A stretch of DNA of 64,000 nucleotides from Chthoniobacterales bacterium (GCA_035274845.1 DATENU010000002.1:1-64000), one strand, 5' to 3'; shown: positions 17,534-26,458, counted from the first letter of the stretch. Numbers and translations: made by a program. Notes: generated by a model not told the origin, from the sequence alone.

Positions 17534-19123
17534 CTAAAATTTGTGGGCGCCGTGGGCGCCAAGGATGAACTCGAACTGGAGGAAGATTGAATCGGCCTCG
17601 CGGCTGGCGAGGAACGCGTTCTCATCCAGGAAATCGTGATTGTATTGGAGACGAATCTTCGAGAACTCAGTCGGATACCAGGTCAGGTCTGCGGAGATCC
17701 GGGAGCGCGATTGCCGCGTTTCGTCATCGGTGAAGGCCGATTCCTGCATGTGCAGATAGTCGCCGCGGACGCCGGCGACCCATCCTTTCTTGAATCCCCA
17801 AAGCACCTGCGAATAGAAACCCCAGTCACGGAACGTCTCTTCGACCGGGAAAGAATCGTCGAAACCGCGGCCCGCTTCGAAGCGGCGATAGAGCGCTTCG
17901 GTCTGCCATTTTACAAAGGGGAAACCGCCTTCCGCGTGGGAGCTTTTCCATTTGTAAAGAAGATCGGCGCCGTAAATCTGGGTATGATTATCGGAGCCAG
18001 TGTCGTTCATCCCGAACGCGCCGGACGCCCCGAGCAATACCGTCTGCGTGTCGCTCGGGTTAAACGAAGTCTCGAACCGCGGCACGTACAGCATGTCGTG
18101 AAGCGCGCTCGCGTCGCGGTCGATCGTCCAGCGGCTGAAGAACAATCCGTCCTCGCCGGGATTGCGGAACGAATAGGCCGTTCCGCCCCGCCCGTTCTGG
18201 ACGGCGAAGAGCAGTTGCGAATACCAGGGCGTGGGGAGGGTCCAGGAAACCTGCGCGCCCACCCCGCGCAAGCCGTCCGGTCCGAGCAAGCGCCCATTTA
18301 CCAGCGGCGAGTCGGCGAATTCCCAGGTATGAGGATGGGTGGCATTAATGCGTCCGAACGGATCGAAGAACTGTCCGGCTTTTATCTGCAAGCCGTAGGG
18401 CAGGCTCGACGTCTGGAGGAATGCTTCCTCGAGCTCGATCTCGGTTTCGTTATTGTCGTCCAGCTTCAGGACAATGTTCGCGAACCCCTGGAAGTACGGA
18501 TCGACCGCGCCATCGAGGGCGATCTCGGCGTTGCGGGCATTGAAGCCGCGCTGCTGCGGGTCGTGATCGCCCACTTCGATCCGATCCAGGTGCCGTTCAC
18601 TCGATGCCGCCAGGGCGAAGACGGAATCGAACGAGATGTTCATGTAGTTCTTGTTGTTGCCGCCGCCGAGAATGGAGATCGGCTGGGTAAGCGGCGACGT
18701 CGTGTCCGTGCTTGCGGTCGTTGTCGGCGCCGTCGTCACCGATTCGTCGCTGGTAGGAAAGGTCGTCGTGCCGTTGGCATTGACCGCCGGCGCTGAAGAA
18801 ACCACGGCGGAGTCGGTTGTCGGAAACAGCGGCGTGCTCGACGGTGAGGAGGGCGCGGGCAAACTGGAAGTTTCGGCAGTTTGTTTCTCTGGATTTTCCG
18901 GGAGGAGAGGCTGATCGGGATTGGACTTATCCGGCGCCGGCTGACTTTTCACCTGTTGTTGCAACGTCTGCACCAGCTCCTTGAGCGAACGCACTTCCTC
19001 GCGGAGCGCTTCGACTTCGGCGCTCGTCGCCGGCGAAGAGGAGACTGGCGAAGGTTCCGCCGTTTGGGCAGAGACCCGCGCGGCCACGCCGAGGGCGAGC
19101 GCCACATAGATGAGAATTTTCAT
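17534..19123 (-). CDS. outer-membrane porin of the metal-uptake operon
   Basis: MKILIYVALALGVAARVSAQ is a signal peptide. A coiled coil (EVEALREEVRSLKELVQTLQ, about residues 35-60) and a Ser/Thr/Pro-rich linker follow. From about residue 150 the sequence alternates as in a beta barrel, with GQFFDPFGRIN and an aromatic C-terminus HKF. The coiled coil plus barrel is typical of trimeric phosphate/zinc-type porins. ATG 19123 follows AGGA at a suitable distance. An in-frame extension to 19237 has no support. Immediate linkage to znuA suggests it admits metal ions to the periplasm. Confidence 0.8.
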   Translation of the reverse strand: MKILIYVALALGVAARVSAQTAEPSPVSSSPATSAEVEALREEVRSLKELVQTLQQQVKSQPAPDKSNPDQPLLPENPEKQTAETSSLPAPSSPSSTPLFPTTDSAVVSSAPAVNANGTTTFPTSDESVTTAPTTTASTDTTSPLTQPISILGGGNNKNYMNISFDSVFALAASSERHLDRIEVGDHDPQQRGFNARNAEIALDGAVDPYFQGFANIVLKLDDNNETEIELEEAFLQTSSLPYGLQIKAGQFFDPFGRINATHPHTWEFADSPLVNGRLLGPDGLRGVGAQVSWTLPTPWYSQLLFAVQNGRGGTAYSFRNPGEDGLFFSRWTIDRDASALHDMLYVPRFETSFNPSDTQTVLLGASGAFGMNDTGSDNHTQIYGADLLYKWKSSHAEGGFPFVKWQTEALYRRFEAGRGFDDSFPVEETFRDWGFYSQVLWGFKKGWVAGVRGDYLHMQESAFTDDETRQSRSRISADLTWYPTEFSKIRLQYNHDFLDENAFLASREADSIFLQFEFILGAHGAHKF

Positions 19124-19260
19124 TTGGTTTTCCTGACGGGATCGGACCATGGGCCCGACATTTCTGAACCGATCGCTTGCATTCGGCGCACATTGGTTCG
19201 GCAGCCCGCGGAACGCGCGACAAGGCTGGCGCCCCACCTAAGCGGGGAGGGACCAATGGG

Positions 19261-19584
19261 TCAGGAAATGGCCGGCGGCGCGTGTTCGAGCAGTGAAAAC
19301 TCGAGATGCGCCGTGACCAGACAAAAGCTGCGGGAAATGTAGGCGAGGGCCTGGGGCCGGGCCGGCGGAGCGAGCGAGATCGTCGCCACCGGGGTGTGCT
19401 GGAAGTTGCCGGAGGAGAGTAGCGTCACCGCGCATTCGTGATTCGGCGAGTTGGTCGTGGAATGGATCTGCTCGTGCAGTTGCGGAATCGCGGACAGAGC
19501 CACCGCGAAAAGGAATGCGCCCAGGCATCCGGCGGCGACGATCGCGCGCAGGGCTGCCCGGCAGTGATACAGGCGACGGCTCAT
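19261..19584 (-). CDS. small His-containing membrane protein
   Basis: The 107-residue protein begins MSRRLYHCRAALRAIV and has one hydrophobic helix (GCLGAFLFAVALSAIP), then HEQIHSTTNSPNHEC, a short His/Cys patch that could bind metal. A second hydrophobic stretch is near the C-terminus. Small proteins of this kind (DUF2946-like in style) often stand beside metal-handling genes. A GGTGA sequence precedes the ATG. It is 138 bp upstream of the porin on the same strand and may head the operon. Function is not recognised. Confidence 0.55.
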   Translation of the reverse strand: MSRRLYHCRAALRAIVAAGCLGAFLFAVALSAIPQLHEQIHSTTNSPNHECAVTLLSSGNFQHTPVATISLAPPARPQALAYISRSFCLVTAHLEFSLLEHAPPAIS

Positions 19585-19604
19585 TTCACCGGCGAGTGTG
19601 CGTT

Positions 19605-19637
19605 GGCCCAAAGCACGACGCAAGTGCGATTTGGGCC
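19605..19637. promoter_or_regulatory. dyad symmetry between divergent genes
   Basis: GGCCCAAA (19605-19612) and TTTGGGCC (19630-19637) are perfect inverted copies, with an inner GCAC/GTGC pair. The dyad lies 20 bp upstream of the metal-operon start at 19584 and on the divergent side of the gene at 19714. It could be an operator. It does not match a Zur or Fur consensus that I know. Confidence 0.4.
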
Positions 19638-19713
19638 TGTGGTGGCCGCTCTCAGGAAGAACTCGGCTCCGCAACTGGACACCACGGCGGGATTGGCTTA
19701 CCGATGCGGCACC

Positions 19714-20034
19714 ATGATTGGACCGGCAAAAATCTATTTCATCATCTTCGGGCTCCTCACGATCGTGGGTGGCGTGATCGGTTATGTCAAAGCGGGCAGC
19801 ACCGCCTCGATCATCGCGGGCGGGATCTCCGGCGCCGCCCTCCTGGCGGCCGCGTTTTTGCTTTTAGGAAACGTCGTCCTTGGATTGATCGTCGCCGGCG
19901 TGGTTTCCCTTCTCCTCGCGGGCAGGTTCATCCCGAATTTCATGCAAACCGGCAAAATCATGCCGGCTGGATTGATGGCCATCCTGAGCGCGATCGGTGT
20001 CATCGTGGTGATCGTCGCCTGGATAAAAAAGTAA
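19714..20034 (+). CDS. TMEM14-like small membrane protein
   Basis: The 106-residue protein consists almost wholly of four hydrophobic helices with small residues: FIIFGLLTIVGGVIGY, SIIAGGISGAALL, VVLGLIVAGVVSLLLAGRF and GLMAILSAIGVIVV. The repeated GGxxGY and AGRF motifs are those of the TMEM14/UPF0136 family, found in bacteria, chloroplasts and mitochondria (fatty-acid or haem transport has been suggested). ATG 19714 gives the family's standard start. A GTG gene follows after 10 bp, so the two are probably co-transcribed. Confidence 0.8.
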   Translation: MIGPAKIYFIIFGLLTIVGGVIGYVKAGSTASIIAGGISGAALLAAAFLLLGNVVLGLIVAGVVSLLLAGRFIPNFMQTGKIMPAGLMAILSAIGVIVVIVAWIKK

Positions 20035-20044
20035 CCGACTCGGC

Positions 20045-21427
20045 GTGCGAAAAATTCGTCTCAGGACCCTGCGTTTTTTCGCGTCGGTTCTGCTCGCGGC
20101 AGTCCTGAGCGCGATCGTCCTGCGCTGGATCTCGCTCGAGCAATGGCATCGCAAGCAGGTTTCGCCCGAGACGCCGGTCGAGATCGAGATCCCGGAGAAA
20201 TCGCCGACCCCGGCACCGTCGCCGAAGATTCCGGTCATCACCGGAAAGCTGGATACCGCCAAATTATTTAGCGGCATCACCGTTCACGCTTCCGTCGAGC
20301 CGACGCCGGGCGGCGCGGCTTCGGACGAGCGGGCCGATCCCCAGAGCTACGTCCTGGAATTGAAGCTGCATACCCGCGTGCCGGCGCCGAATGCCACCGT
20401 TGAGGATCTGGCCAAGGTCAATCCCGAGCTGCCGCGCCTTCTTCCCGGTCTCGCGGCCATGATCACGCCGGAATCCGTCTCGCCTTTTTTCAAGGAGCTC
20501 TACGATACGAAGCTGCGGAACCTGAAAGAGAACCTGGTCCGGCTCGAGCAGCTTTTGTCGCGGCACAACTTTTACGATTGCCAGACCGTGCTGCAGTTGC
20601 GCCATCCGGAAACGAAGCGCCGGGTCGTCCTGTTGCAGGCCGACATGGACGTCGACGCCGATGGCTCCGATTCCGATCGCCTCCCAGCCGGCTCGGGGTT
20701 GTCGACGAACTTCAAGCCGGTCACGAGTTATCGTTGGCCAAAAAAGAGCCAGATTCCCAATCCGTATATCGGCCCGGCGGAAGAAAGATTGAAACGTTAC
20801 GAAAATGAGCTGGCGGTGAAAACGACCGCGCCGGAACGGAAAAAGGAGCTCAAAGCCGGGATAGCCGCTGTCCGCGACGAGATTGAGACGTTGAAGAAGT
20901 ATAGCTTTCTGATCGGGGCCACCGATCCCTACATCGTGTTGCCGTCGGGCCTGGGGAAAGCGGATGGGGGGAAGGTCGGCGATTACGCGCTCGTGATTTT
21001 CGGCGACCGGATTTTCCCGGCGATCGTGGGCGACATCGGACCGTCGGACAAAGCGGGAGAGGCTTCGCTGCGAATTGCCAAGGAACTGAACTCGGCCGCG
21101 ACCGCTTACAACCGGCCGGTGAGCGATCTCAAGGTGACCTACTTGGTTTTTCCGGGCACAGCTGAGACGCCGTTCGGCCCGCCTGACCTGGAAAAGCTTT
21201 TGGCGCGCAGCGATGCGCTCGTCAAAGAAATCGGCGGGGCGAGCGTGCCCTTACATCACTGGGAAAACATCATTCCGCCGCTGCCGACTCCGACACCAAC
21301 GCCGAGTCCTACGCCCTCGGCCACGCCCGCCCCATCAGGCAGTCCGGTTGCACCCGGGCCGTCGCCGAGTTCCACGTTCGCGTTCCCAATCGCATCGCCG
21401 AGTCCGTCGTCGTCGCCCAAGCGATGA
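20045..21427 (+). CDS. GH75 chitosanase-like protein with Pro/Ser-rich tail
   Basis: The 460-residue protein has an N-terminal membrane anchor (about residues 8-28) and a periplasmic body. LLQADMDVDADGSDSDR, DPYIVLPSGLG, GDYALVIFGDRIFP, IVGDIGPSDKAGEASLRIA and VTYLVFPG follow the order of GH75 chitosanase motifs, including the Asp- and Glu-containing GDxGP...GEAS segment. The insert about residues 225-285 is charged and helical. The C-terminal 50 residues are a Pro/Thr/Ser-rich tail. GTG is used as start, 10 bp after the TMEM14-like gene. Chitosan cleavage is inferred. The protein could act on another amino-sugar polymer. Confidence 0.6.
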   Translation: MRKIRLRTLRFFASVLLAAVLSAIVLRWISLEQWHRKQVSPETPVEIEIPEKSPTPAPSPKIPVITGKLDTAKLFSGITVHASVEPTPGGAASDERADPQSYVLELKLHTRVPAPNATVEDLAKVNPELPRLLPGLAAMITPESVSPFFKELYDTKLRNLKENLVRLEQLLSRHNFYDCQTVLQLRHPETKRRVVLLQADMDVDADGSDSDRLPAGSGLSTNFKPVTSYRWPKKSQIPNPYIGPAEERLKRYENELAVKTTAPERKKELKAGIAAVRDEIETLKKYSFLIGATDPYIVLPSGLGKADGGKVGDYALVIFGDRIFPAIVGDIGPSDKAGEASLRIAKELNSAATAYNRPVSDLKVTYLVFPGTAETPFGPPDLEKLLARSDALVKEIGGASVPLHHWENIIPPLPTPTPTPSPTPSATPAPSGSPVAPGPSPSSTFAFPIASPSPSSSPKR

Positions 21428-21437
21428 TTCTCAGGAA

Positions 21438-21504
21438 CAAGGAGCGGCGATTTGAAATCGCCGTCTGTCTTTATCGGCGGTTTCAAACCGCCGCTTCTTG
21501 AAGC
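21438..21504. repeat. pair of REP-like palindromes, GCGGCGGTTT family
   Basis: Two hairpins stand side by side: GGCGATTTGAAATCGCC (about 21443-21461) and CGGCGGTTTCAAACCGCCG (21474-21492). The second, read on the minus strand with its flank, repeats the sequence at 15647-15676. An in-frame extension of the following gene would translate through it, which argues for the GTG start at 21512. Confidence 0.65.
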
Positions 21505-21511
21505 TTTCACG

Positions 21512-22024
21512 GTGAGCAAAGCGTTTACGCGGGACGAGAACGAAGGGCCGGACATCCCCGATGTTCCGCTGACAACGTCACCCCTATCGCCGGGAGCCAA
21601 GAATTACATTACGCCGGCAGGCGCCCAACGATTGCGTGATGAACTCCAGCGGCTCGTTGAAGTGACCCGGCCGCAATTGATCGACGCCCGCGACGATCCG
21701 GATGCAAAACGACAGCTCGCGCGGCTGGATCAACGCGTCAGGCAGCTCGAGGAAAGTTTGCAATCAGCCGAGATCGTTGGGCCTCCGGGCGGTTCGGAGG
21801 ACGTGGTTCGCTTTGGAGCAAGGGTGACGGTTCGCGAGTCGAATGGCGAGGAGACGACCTACCGCATCGTGGGCGTGGACGAGACGGATGTGGAGAACAA
21901 TTGGGTCAGCTGGATGTCGCCCATAGCGAAGGCGGTTTTGAATCGGAAACGGGGCGAGCTGATTCGCTTCAAATTTCCTTCGGGCCAGGAGACGCTTGAG
22001 ATAAAAGAGATCAGCTATGAATAA
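21512..22024 (+). CDS. GreA/GreB-family transcript cleavage factor
   Basis: Gre factors enter the RNA polymerase secondary channel and stimulate cleavage of backtracked RNA. The GTG at 21512 gives VSKAFTRDENEG, matching the MSKAFTRE start of GreB-like proteins. An upstream in-frame ATG at 21452 lies in a palindromic repeat. GAQRLRDELQRL begins the N-terminal coiled-coil domain. The C-terminal FKBP-like domain has VRFGARVTVRESNGEE and SWMSPIAKAVLNRKRGEL, close to the family's SPLARALLGK region. Length is 170 residues, near GreA/GreB. The start of the next gene overlaps its end by 8 bp. Confidence 0.85.
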   Translation: MSKAFTRDENEGPDIPDVPLTTSPLSPGAKNYITPAGAQRLRDELQRLVEVTRPQLIDARDDPDAKRQLARLDQRVRQLEESLQSAEIVGPPGGSEDVVRFGARVTVRESNGEETTYRIVGVDETDVENNWVSWMSPIAKAVLNRKRGELIRFKFPSGQETLEIKEISYE

Positions 22025-23747
22025 GATTTTTCTTCAGGTCGCCCTGATTTCCCTCGCGCTCACTTCCATCAGTCGCGGAGTCGAACCATCCCAGACGCCG
22101 GCCGTCGAGAAGTTCGATGTCGTCATAAAAGGCGGGACGGTCTACGACGGCACGGGCGAAAAGCCGAGGGTGATCGATGTGGCGATCCGGCGGGACCGCA
22201 TTGTCGGCCTCGGAAATTTTCCACCGGAATCGGCGAATTCCATGATCGACGCGAAAGGGCTGGCCGTCGCCCCGGGCTTCATAAACATGCTTTCCTGGTC
22301 GACGGAGTCGTTGATCGAGGATGGTCGCTCCCAAAGCGAAATCCGAGAAGGCGTGACGACGGAGATCATGGGCGAAGGCACTTCCATGGGCCCCCTCAAC
22401 GACCGAATGAAGGAGCGGATGCTTCACGACCAGGGTGATATCAAGTACGAGATCAAGTGGAGCACGCTTTCGGAATACCTATCCTACCTCGAGCAGCGCG
22501 GCGTCTCCTGCAATGTCGCGTCGTTTGTGGGCGCGACGACGATCCGCGACTTCGTTATCGGGCTCGAAGACAAACAGCCGAGTCCCGAGCAACTGGAGCA
22601 AATGCGTCAGCTTGTCCGGCAGGAGATGGAAGCGGGCGCGCTCGGGATTGGTTCGTCACTGATCTATCCGCCGGCCTTTTACGCGAAGACGGAGGAGTTG
22701 ATCGAGCTCTGCAAAGTCGCCGCGAAATACAAAGGGAAATACATCTCGCACATGCGAAGCGAAGGAAACCGGTTGCTGGAAGCGATCGACGAACTGCTGC
22801 GGATCAGCAAGGAAGCGAACATTCCGGCGGAGATTTATCACATCAAGGCGGCCGGCCAGCCGAACTGGAACAAGGCGGACGCGATGCTGGCCAAGATCGA
22901 GCAGGCGCGCAAAACCGGGTTAAAAATCACCGCCGACATGTACACCTATACCGCGGCCGGCACCGGACTCGACGCCTGTTTGCCGCCCTGGACGGAGGAC
23001 GGCGGTTATCCGGCTTTGTTCAAACGGCTGCGCGATCCGGAGACCCGTGCAAAAATCAAAACCGAAGTCCAAACGCCAAGCGACAAATGGGAAAACCTCT
23101 ATCTTGCCGCGGGTTCGCCGGAGAAAATTCTCCTCTCCGGGTTCCACTCGGAAAAGCTAAAGCCGCTCACCGGCAAATCGCTCGCCGAGGTCGCGAAGAT
23201 GCGCGGAAAAGATCCAATCGACACCGCGATGGATTTGATTGCGGAAGACGAGTCGCGGATCGATTCGATCTACTTTCTCATGACGGAAGAAAACGTGAAG
23301 AAGGAGATCGTGAAACCGTGGGTTTCGTTCGGATCGGACGAAGCCTCCCAGGCGCCGGAAGGGAACTTCCTGAAATCGAATTGTCATCCCCGCGCTTACG
23401 GCAATTTCGCGCGCGTCCTGGGAAAGTATGTGCGTGAAGACAAGGCGCTCACCCTCGAAGACGCGATCCGGAAATTGAGCGGATTACCCGCGACGAACCT
23501 CGGCCTCGATCATCGTGGCCTCTTGAAAGAGGGGATGTTTGCCGATGTGGTGATGTTCGATCCGGCCACGGTGGGAGATCGGGCGACCTTCGAGAAGCCG
23601 CACCAGTATGCGGTCGGGATGAAGCACGTTTTGGTGAACGGCGTGCAGGTCCTGAAAGATGGTGAGCATACGGGCGCGAAGCCGGGCCGCGCGCTGTGGG
23701 GGCCGGGGAAACTGTACCGATTATCTCGCTTTCCCGTCCACGCGTGA
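22017..23747 (+). CDS. D-aminoacylase-like amidohydrolase, exported
   Basis: The 576-residue protein has a signal peptide (about residues 1-20) and the amidohydrolase core of N-acyl-D-amino-acid deacylases: VVIKGGTVYDGTGEKP, VAPGFINML, EGVTTEIMGE, ISHMRSEG, EIYHIKAAG, and a late SDEASQAPEGN. The first metal-binding HxH of the usual PGFIDxHxH motif is replaced by NMLSW, so metal coordination differs from classical members. Many secreted members of this subfamily share this change. Substrate may be an N-acylated D-amino acid or a peptidoglycan-derived compound. It overlaps the Gre gene. Confidence 0.8.
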   Translation: MNKIFLQVALISLALTSISRGVEPSQTPAVEKFDVVIKGGTVYDGTGEKPRVIDVAIRRDRIVGLGNFPPESANSMIDAKGLAVAPGFINMLSWSTESLIEDGRSQSEIREGVTTEIMGEGTSMGPLNDRMKERMLHDQGDIKYEIKWSTLSEYLSYLEQRGVSCNVASFVGATTIRDFVIGLEDKQPSPEQLEQMRQLVRQEMEAGALGIGSSLIYPPAFYAKTEELIELCKVAAKYKGKYISHMRSEGNRLLEAIDELLRISKEANIPAEIYHIKAAGQPNWNKADAMLAKIEQARKTGLKITADMYTYTAAGTGLDACLPPWTEDGGYPALFKRLRDPETRAKIKTEVQTPSDKWENLYLAAGSPEKILLSGFHSEKLKPLTGKSLAEVAKMRGKDPIDTAMDLIAEDESRIDSIYFLMTEENVKKEIVKPWVSFGSDEASQAPEGNFLKSNCHPRAYGNFARVLGKYVREDKALTLEDAIRKLSGLPATNLGLDHRGLLKEGMFADVVMFDPATVGDRATFEKPHQYAVGMKHVLVNGVQVLKDGEHTGAKPGRALWGPGKLYRLSRFPVHA

Positions 23748-24419
23748 CTCGATCTGGTCGAGGCTCGGATCGTTTTGGCGGATCCATTGCTGGATGGCGC
23801 CGACTTCCGACGGGTCGACGGTCGTGGTCCGCGGTTCGCGGTTCAGGAGATCGGGCGTTGAATCGGGCAACACCGGCTTCGCCTTCTTGACGGAGAACTT
23901 CCAGTGCCGGCCAAACCGGAGCAGCGAGTAATACATCGTTTTGGCTTCGACGGCGCTGACGCCGCTGCAGCGCATCGCGTTGTAAAACATCCGGTCTACC
24001 ACGGCCGGAGGTTTGTTCTTTTGGTCGTAGGCGACGTCGTGGAGGACGGACGCGTTTCGGTATTTGCCCTCGAACGGCCCGCCCATGAACGACCAGAGGG
24101 CGCGCGGAATCGACGCGCCATCGATCACCGACCCAGCTGGTGCAATCCAGACCACGCCATTCGGATCGGTGTAACGCAGCTCGTTGAGGAGCGTCATGTT
24201 TCGGCCATCCTGGTCCCAACGCGTGTCGATCGTGCCGCTGTAATAGCCCCACGGTCCGGCCGGATTGGTGTTGTCGTGGGCGGTTTTATGTTTTCCAAAA
24301 ACACAGCCGGACAACGACAGAAGAATCACAAGCGCTGGAGCCGCGGCGCTCAGTCGCCGCGCGTTCTGCCAGCGCGCCGACAGAGCGGCGCGTCTACTGC
24401 AAAGGATACGGATCGTCAT
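23721..24419 (-). CDS. DUF1353-family lipoprotein
   Basis: The 232-residue protein starts with MTIRIL, its ATG overlapping the ResB stop codon (ATGA). A lipobox (LLSLSGC, Cys near residue 39) predicts a lipoprotein. The DUF1353 motifs are VIDGASIPRALWSFMGGP, YRNASVLHDVAYDQ, and VVDRMFYNAMRCSGVSA. Homologues occur in phage and bacterial genomes with no assigned activity. The N-terminal 37 residues are encoded by a double REP-like palindrome, so the leader could be a repeat insertion. The 3' end overlaps the convergent amidohydrolase. Confidence 0.75.
   Translation of the reverse strand: MTIRILCSRRAALSARWQNARRLSAAAPALVILLSLSGCVFGKHKTAHDNTNPAGPWGYYSGTIDTRWDQDGRNMTLLNELRYTDPNGVVWIAPAGSVIDGASIPRALWSFMGGPFEGKYRNASVLHDVAYDQKNKPPAVVDRMFYNAMRCSGVSAVEAKTMYYSLLRFGRHWKFSVKKAKPVLPDSTPDLLNREPRTTTVDPSEVGAIQQWIRQNDPSLDQIESRVDGKAR
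24343..24392. repeat. double REP-like palindrome inside a leader sequence
   Basis: GCGGCG-CTCAGT-CGCCGC (24343-24360) is followed by CGCGCCG-ACAGAG-CGGCGCG (24373-24392). Both hairpins have six-base loops and resemble the paired arms of REP elements. The region is translated as the signal peptide side of the DUF1353 lipoprotein. Confidence 0.6.
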
Positions 24420-26377
24420 CAGGTAATCGCCGAAGCCAGTTCTTTCTCGCGCTCCACCGCGGGACGCAACGTGGGTGGGGGAACCACGTTTCTCGATGGC
24501 CGCCGGAATTTTTTCACATAAAAGAGCATGAAAATCCCGGAAACGATCAGGAGCGAGCCGATCCATTTCAGGAGCCAGCCGGGATCGCGCAGAATTTGAA
24601 TGGTGCTTTGGCCGAGGTTTTCCGGGTTCCAGGAGGCCTGCGACATTTTGTAGGTGAGGCCGGTCCAGGTCCGCCACCATTGCCCGGGATAACTGAAGGG
24701 ATTGTTCATCCAGCATTGGCCTTCGGCGGTCGCCCCTTCCAGGGTCGTTACACGCACCGTGCTTTTGAACCCGGCGGGACTGTCGCTCCCTTCGTTGCGC
24801 TGCACTTCGAAGTCGAGCAATTCCAGCGCGATCGGCAACTCAATTTGCTTCCAACCGTAGGCCACCTGGATGTCTCCCGGCGAAGCCGGCATGCTAACCT
24901 GCCACCCGGCGGGAACCCATTGTTCGGAAACTTGCCCGCCCTGCTCAACGCGGACCCGCACGCCATCGGGCAAATCCGGACCGGTGGACGCGGCCGTCGT
25001 CGGGACAAAATCCATCCATTCCTCCGCATGCGGCAGGGTCCGATCAACGGTCAATTGCCAGTCGGCCCAACCTGTCGGGAGCGGCGTATTCACCTCCAGT
25101 TTGCCGGTGGAAGGCCCGGCTTTTCGGGAGGCGAGATCATAACTAATGCTGCCGTCATCGGCGATGAACAGGGTAAGATGATTCAGCGCCGCTTCTCCCG
25201 GGCCCGGCATGTTTGGCGCGGCCCCTGGGGCGTCGGCCCCATGAGGGTTGGGCGCGGAAGAAACTGGCGCGCCCTTTCCGCGCAGGGTGATCACCACGGC
25301 GGGATTGTTCGGCTGTTCGCTCACGGACGTCGGTTTCCCGTTTTCGAGTCGAAAGTCAGCCCAGTAGTTCTCGATTCGCAGAGTGAACCCCGTTCCATCC
25401 ATGGCCGAGTCTTTGCCGAGGTTTTGCGCGACGTCGAAGGTCCACGTTTTTCCGTTCAACTTAACAACCACGCTGCCTTTGTTTCCGTTTTCCGGATGAT
25501 TCAACTGAACTTTGGCGCCGGTGCTTCCTCCTTTGATCACCTTGGCGATTTGTTCCTCCGGTGCTTTTGCAAAAGCGAAGATCGTTTCCTGGATATCCAC
25601 TACGCCAGCGGCCGGCGCAGCGGAATTCGGTGAATCGCCTTTGGCATTTTTTTCCGGGGCGTGGCCGCGTTTCAACTCGATGGTCGCCAGGCCCATGTTG
25701 AATGAGCTGTGCTGTTGATCGTCCGCCAGGAGCCAGCTTTCCAGGTGCTGGCCCATCATCGCGGTGGCGATCGAAAAATGGAGCGCGGGCGCGCCGCCTT
25801 CCTTGAGCGGCTTCGGATTCAGCTTGCCTTCAATGGCCGGCGCGTAATCGACAATCTTGAGGCGCGCCCCGCCGGCAAGCGGGCCAAGGTCCCAGGGCTT
25901 TGAGGGGGTGGGCGGGCGATGAATGAATTCGGCTGGATAACCTTTAACCAGGCCGTCGGTATCCCGAACGCGAAGCTGATGTTGATCGACCAGCAACCGA
26001 TTCGTGGGCGGTTCGCCTTTGAAGATCGTGATCGTTCCTTCGATTCCCCAGGTGCGTCCGATGAGCGAGCCAATCAGGAGCGTGATGATCCCGAGATGCG
26101 TGACCAGGAAGGCAACGTGATGCTTTTTCCACGGCCACCGAGAGAGCGCCGAAACGGCTAGGTTCGCCGCGAGAAAAAGCAGCCAGATGTTGAACCAGGG
26201 CGCGCCGTAAACGTAGGCGCGCGCCACTTTCGCATCGAAGCTCGACTCATAGAGCGTGCCTGCGATCGCTCCGACGATCAGGACCGCGAGCAACACAACG
26301 GCCAGCTTGAGCGAGGCGAAGAACCGGAAGACCGGATTTCGTTGCCAGCTCGGGCGAGGGACAGAAGAGGCGGCCAT
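24419..26377 (-). CDS. ResB-like cytochrome c biogenesis protein
   Basis: The 652-residue protein has ResB features: an N-terminal FFASLKLAVVLLAVLIVG helix, a second and third helix around FNIWLLFLAANLAVSALSRWPWKKHH, then HVAFLVTHLGIITLLIGSLIG, a long periplasmic domain, and a last helix near residue 600 (WIGSLLIVSGIFMLFYVKKF). ResB works with ResC/CcsA to deliver haem to apocytochromes c. No CcsA gene is adjacent. Immediately upstream lies a multihaem cytochrome on the same strand, a plausible client. The protein is longer than typical because of a periplasmic region rich in Pro, Ala and Gly. Confidence 0.85.
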   Translation of the reverse strand: MAASSVPRPSWQRNPVFRFFASLKLAVVLLAVLIVGAIAGTLYESSFDAKVARAYVYGAPWFNIWLLFLAANLAVSALSRWPWKKHHVAFLVTHLGIITLLIGSLIGRTWGIEGTITIFKGEPPTNRLLVDQHQLRVRDTDGLVKGYPAEFIHRPPTPSKPWDLGPLAGGARLKIVDYAPAIEGKLNPKPLKEGGAPALHFSIATAMMGQHLESWLLADDQQHSSFNMGLATIELKRGHAPEKNAKGDSPNSAAPAAGVVDIQETIFAFAKAPEEQIAKVIKGGSTGAKVQLNHPENGNKGSVVVKLNGKTWTFDVAQNLGKDSAMDGTGFTLRIENYWADFRLENGKPTSVSEQPNNPAVVITLRGKGAPVSSAPNPHGADAPGAAPNMPGPGEAALNHLTLFIADDGSISYDLASRKAGPSTGKLEVNTPLPTGWADWQLTVDRTLPHAEEWMDFVPTTAASTGPDLPDGVRVRVEQGGQVSEQWVPAGWQVSMPASPGDIQVAYGWKQIELPIALELLDFEVQRNEGSDSPAGFKSTVRVTTLEGATAEGQCWMNNPFSYPGQWWRTWTGLTYKMSQASWNPENLGQSTIQILRDPGWLLKWIGSLLIVSGIFMLFYVKKFRRPSRNVVPPPTLRPAVEREKELASAIT

Positions 26378-26458
26378 GATGGTGGGCGGGTATTTTCCGC
26401 GAGAAGTGCGGGGCGTTCAACGGCAGACTTGCCAGGCGGGGGGCCCGGCAAAGGACAA

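Noticed and set aside
17636-18796. 386-codon plus-strand ORF opposite the porin
   Set aside because: Complete overlap with a porin gene that has a signal peptide, coiled coil and barrel; the ORF has no motif.
22457-23437. 326-codon ORF within the amidohydrolase gene
   Set aside because: Frame shifted relative to a protein with clear family motifs; Arg/Gly-rich shadow.
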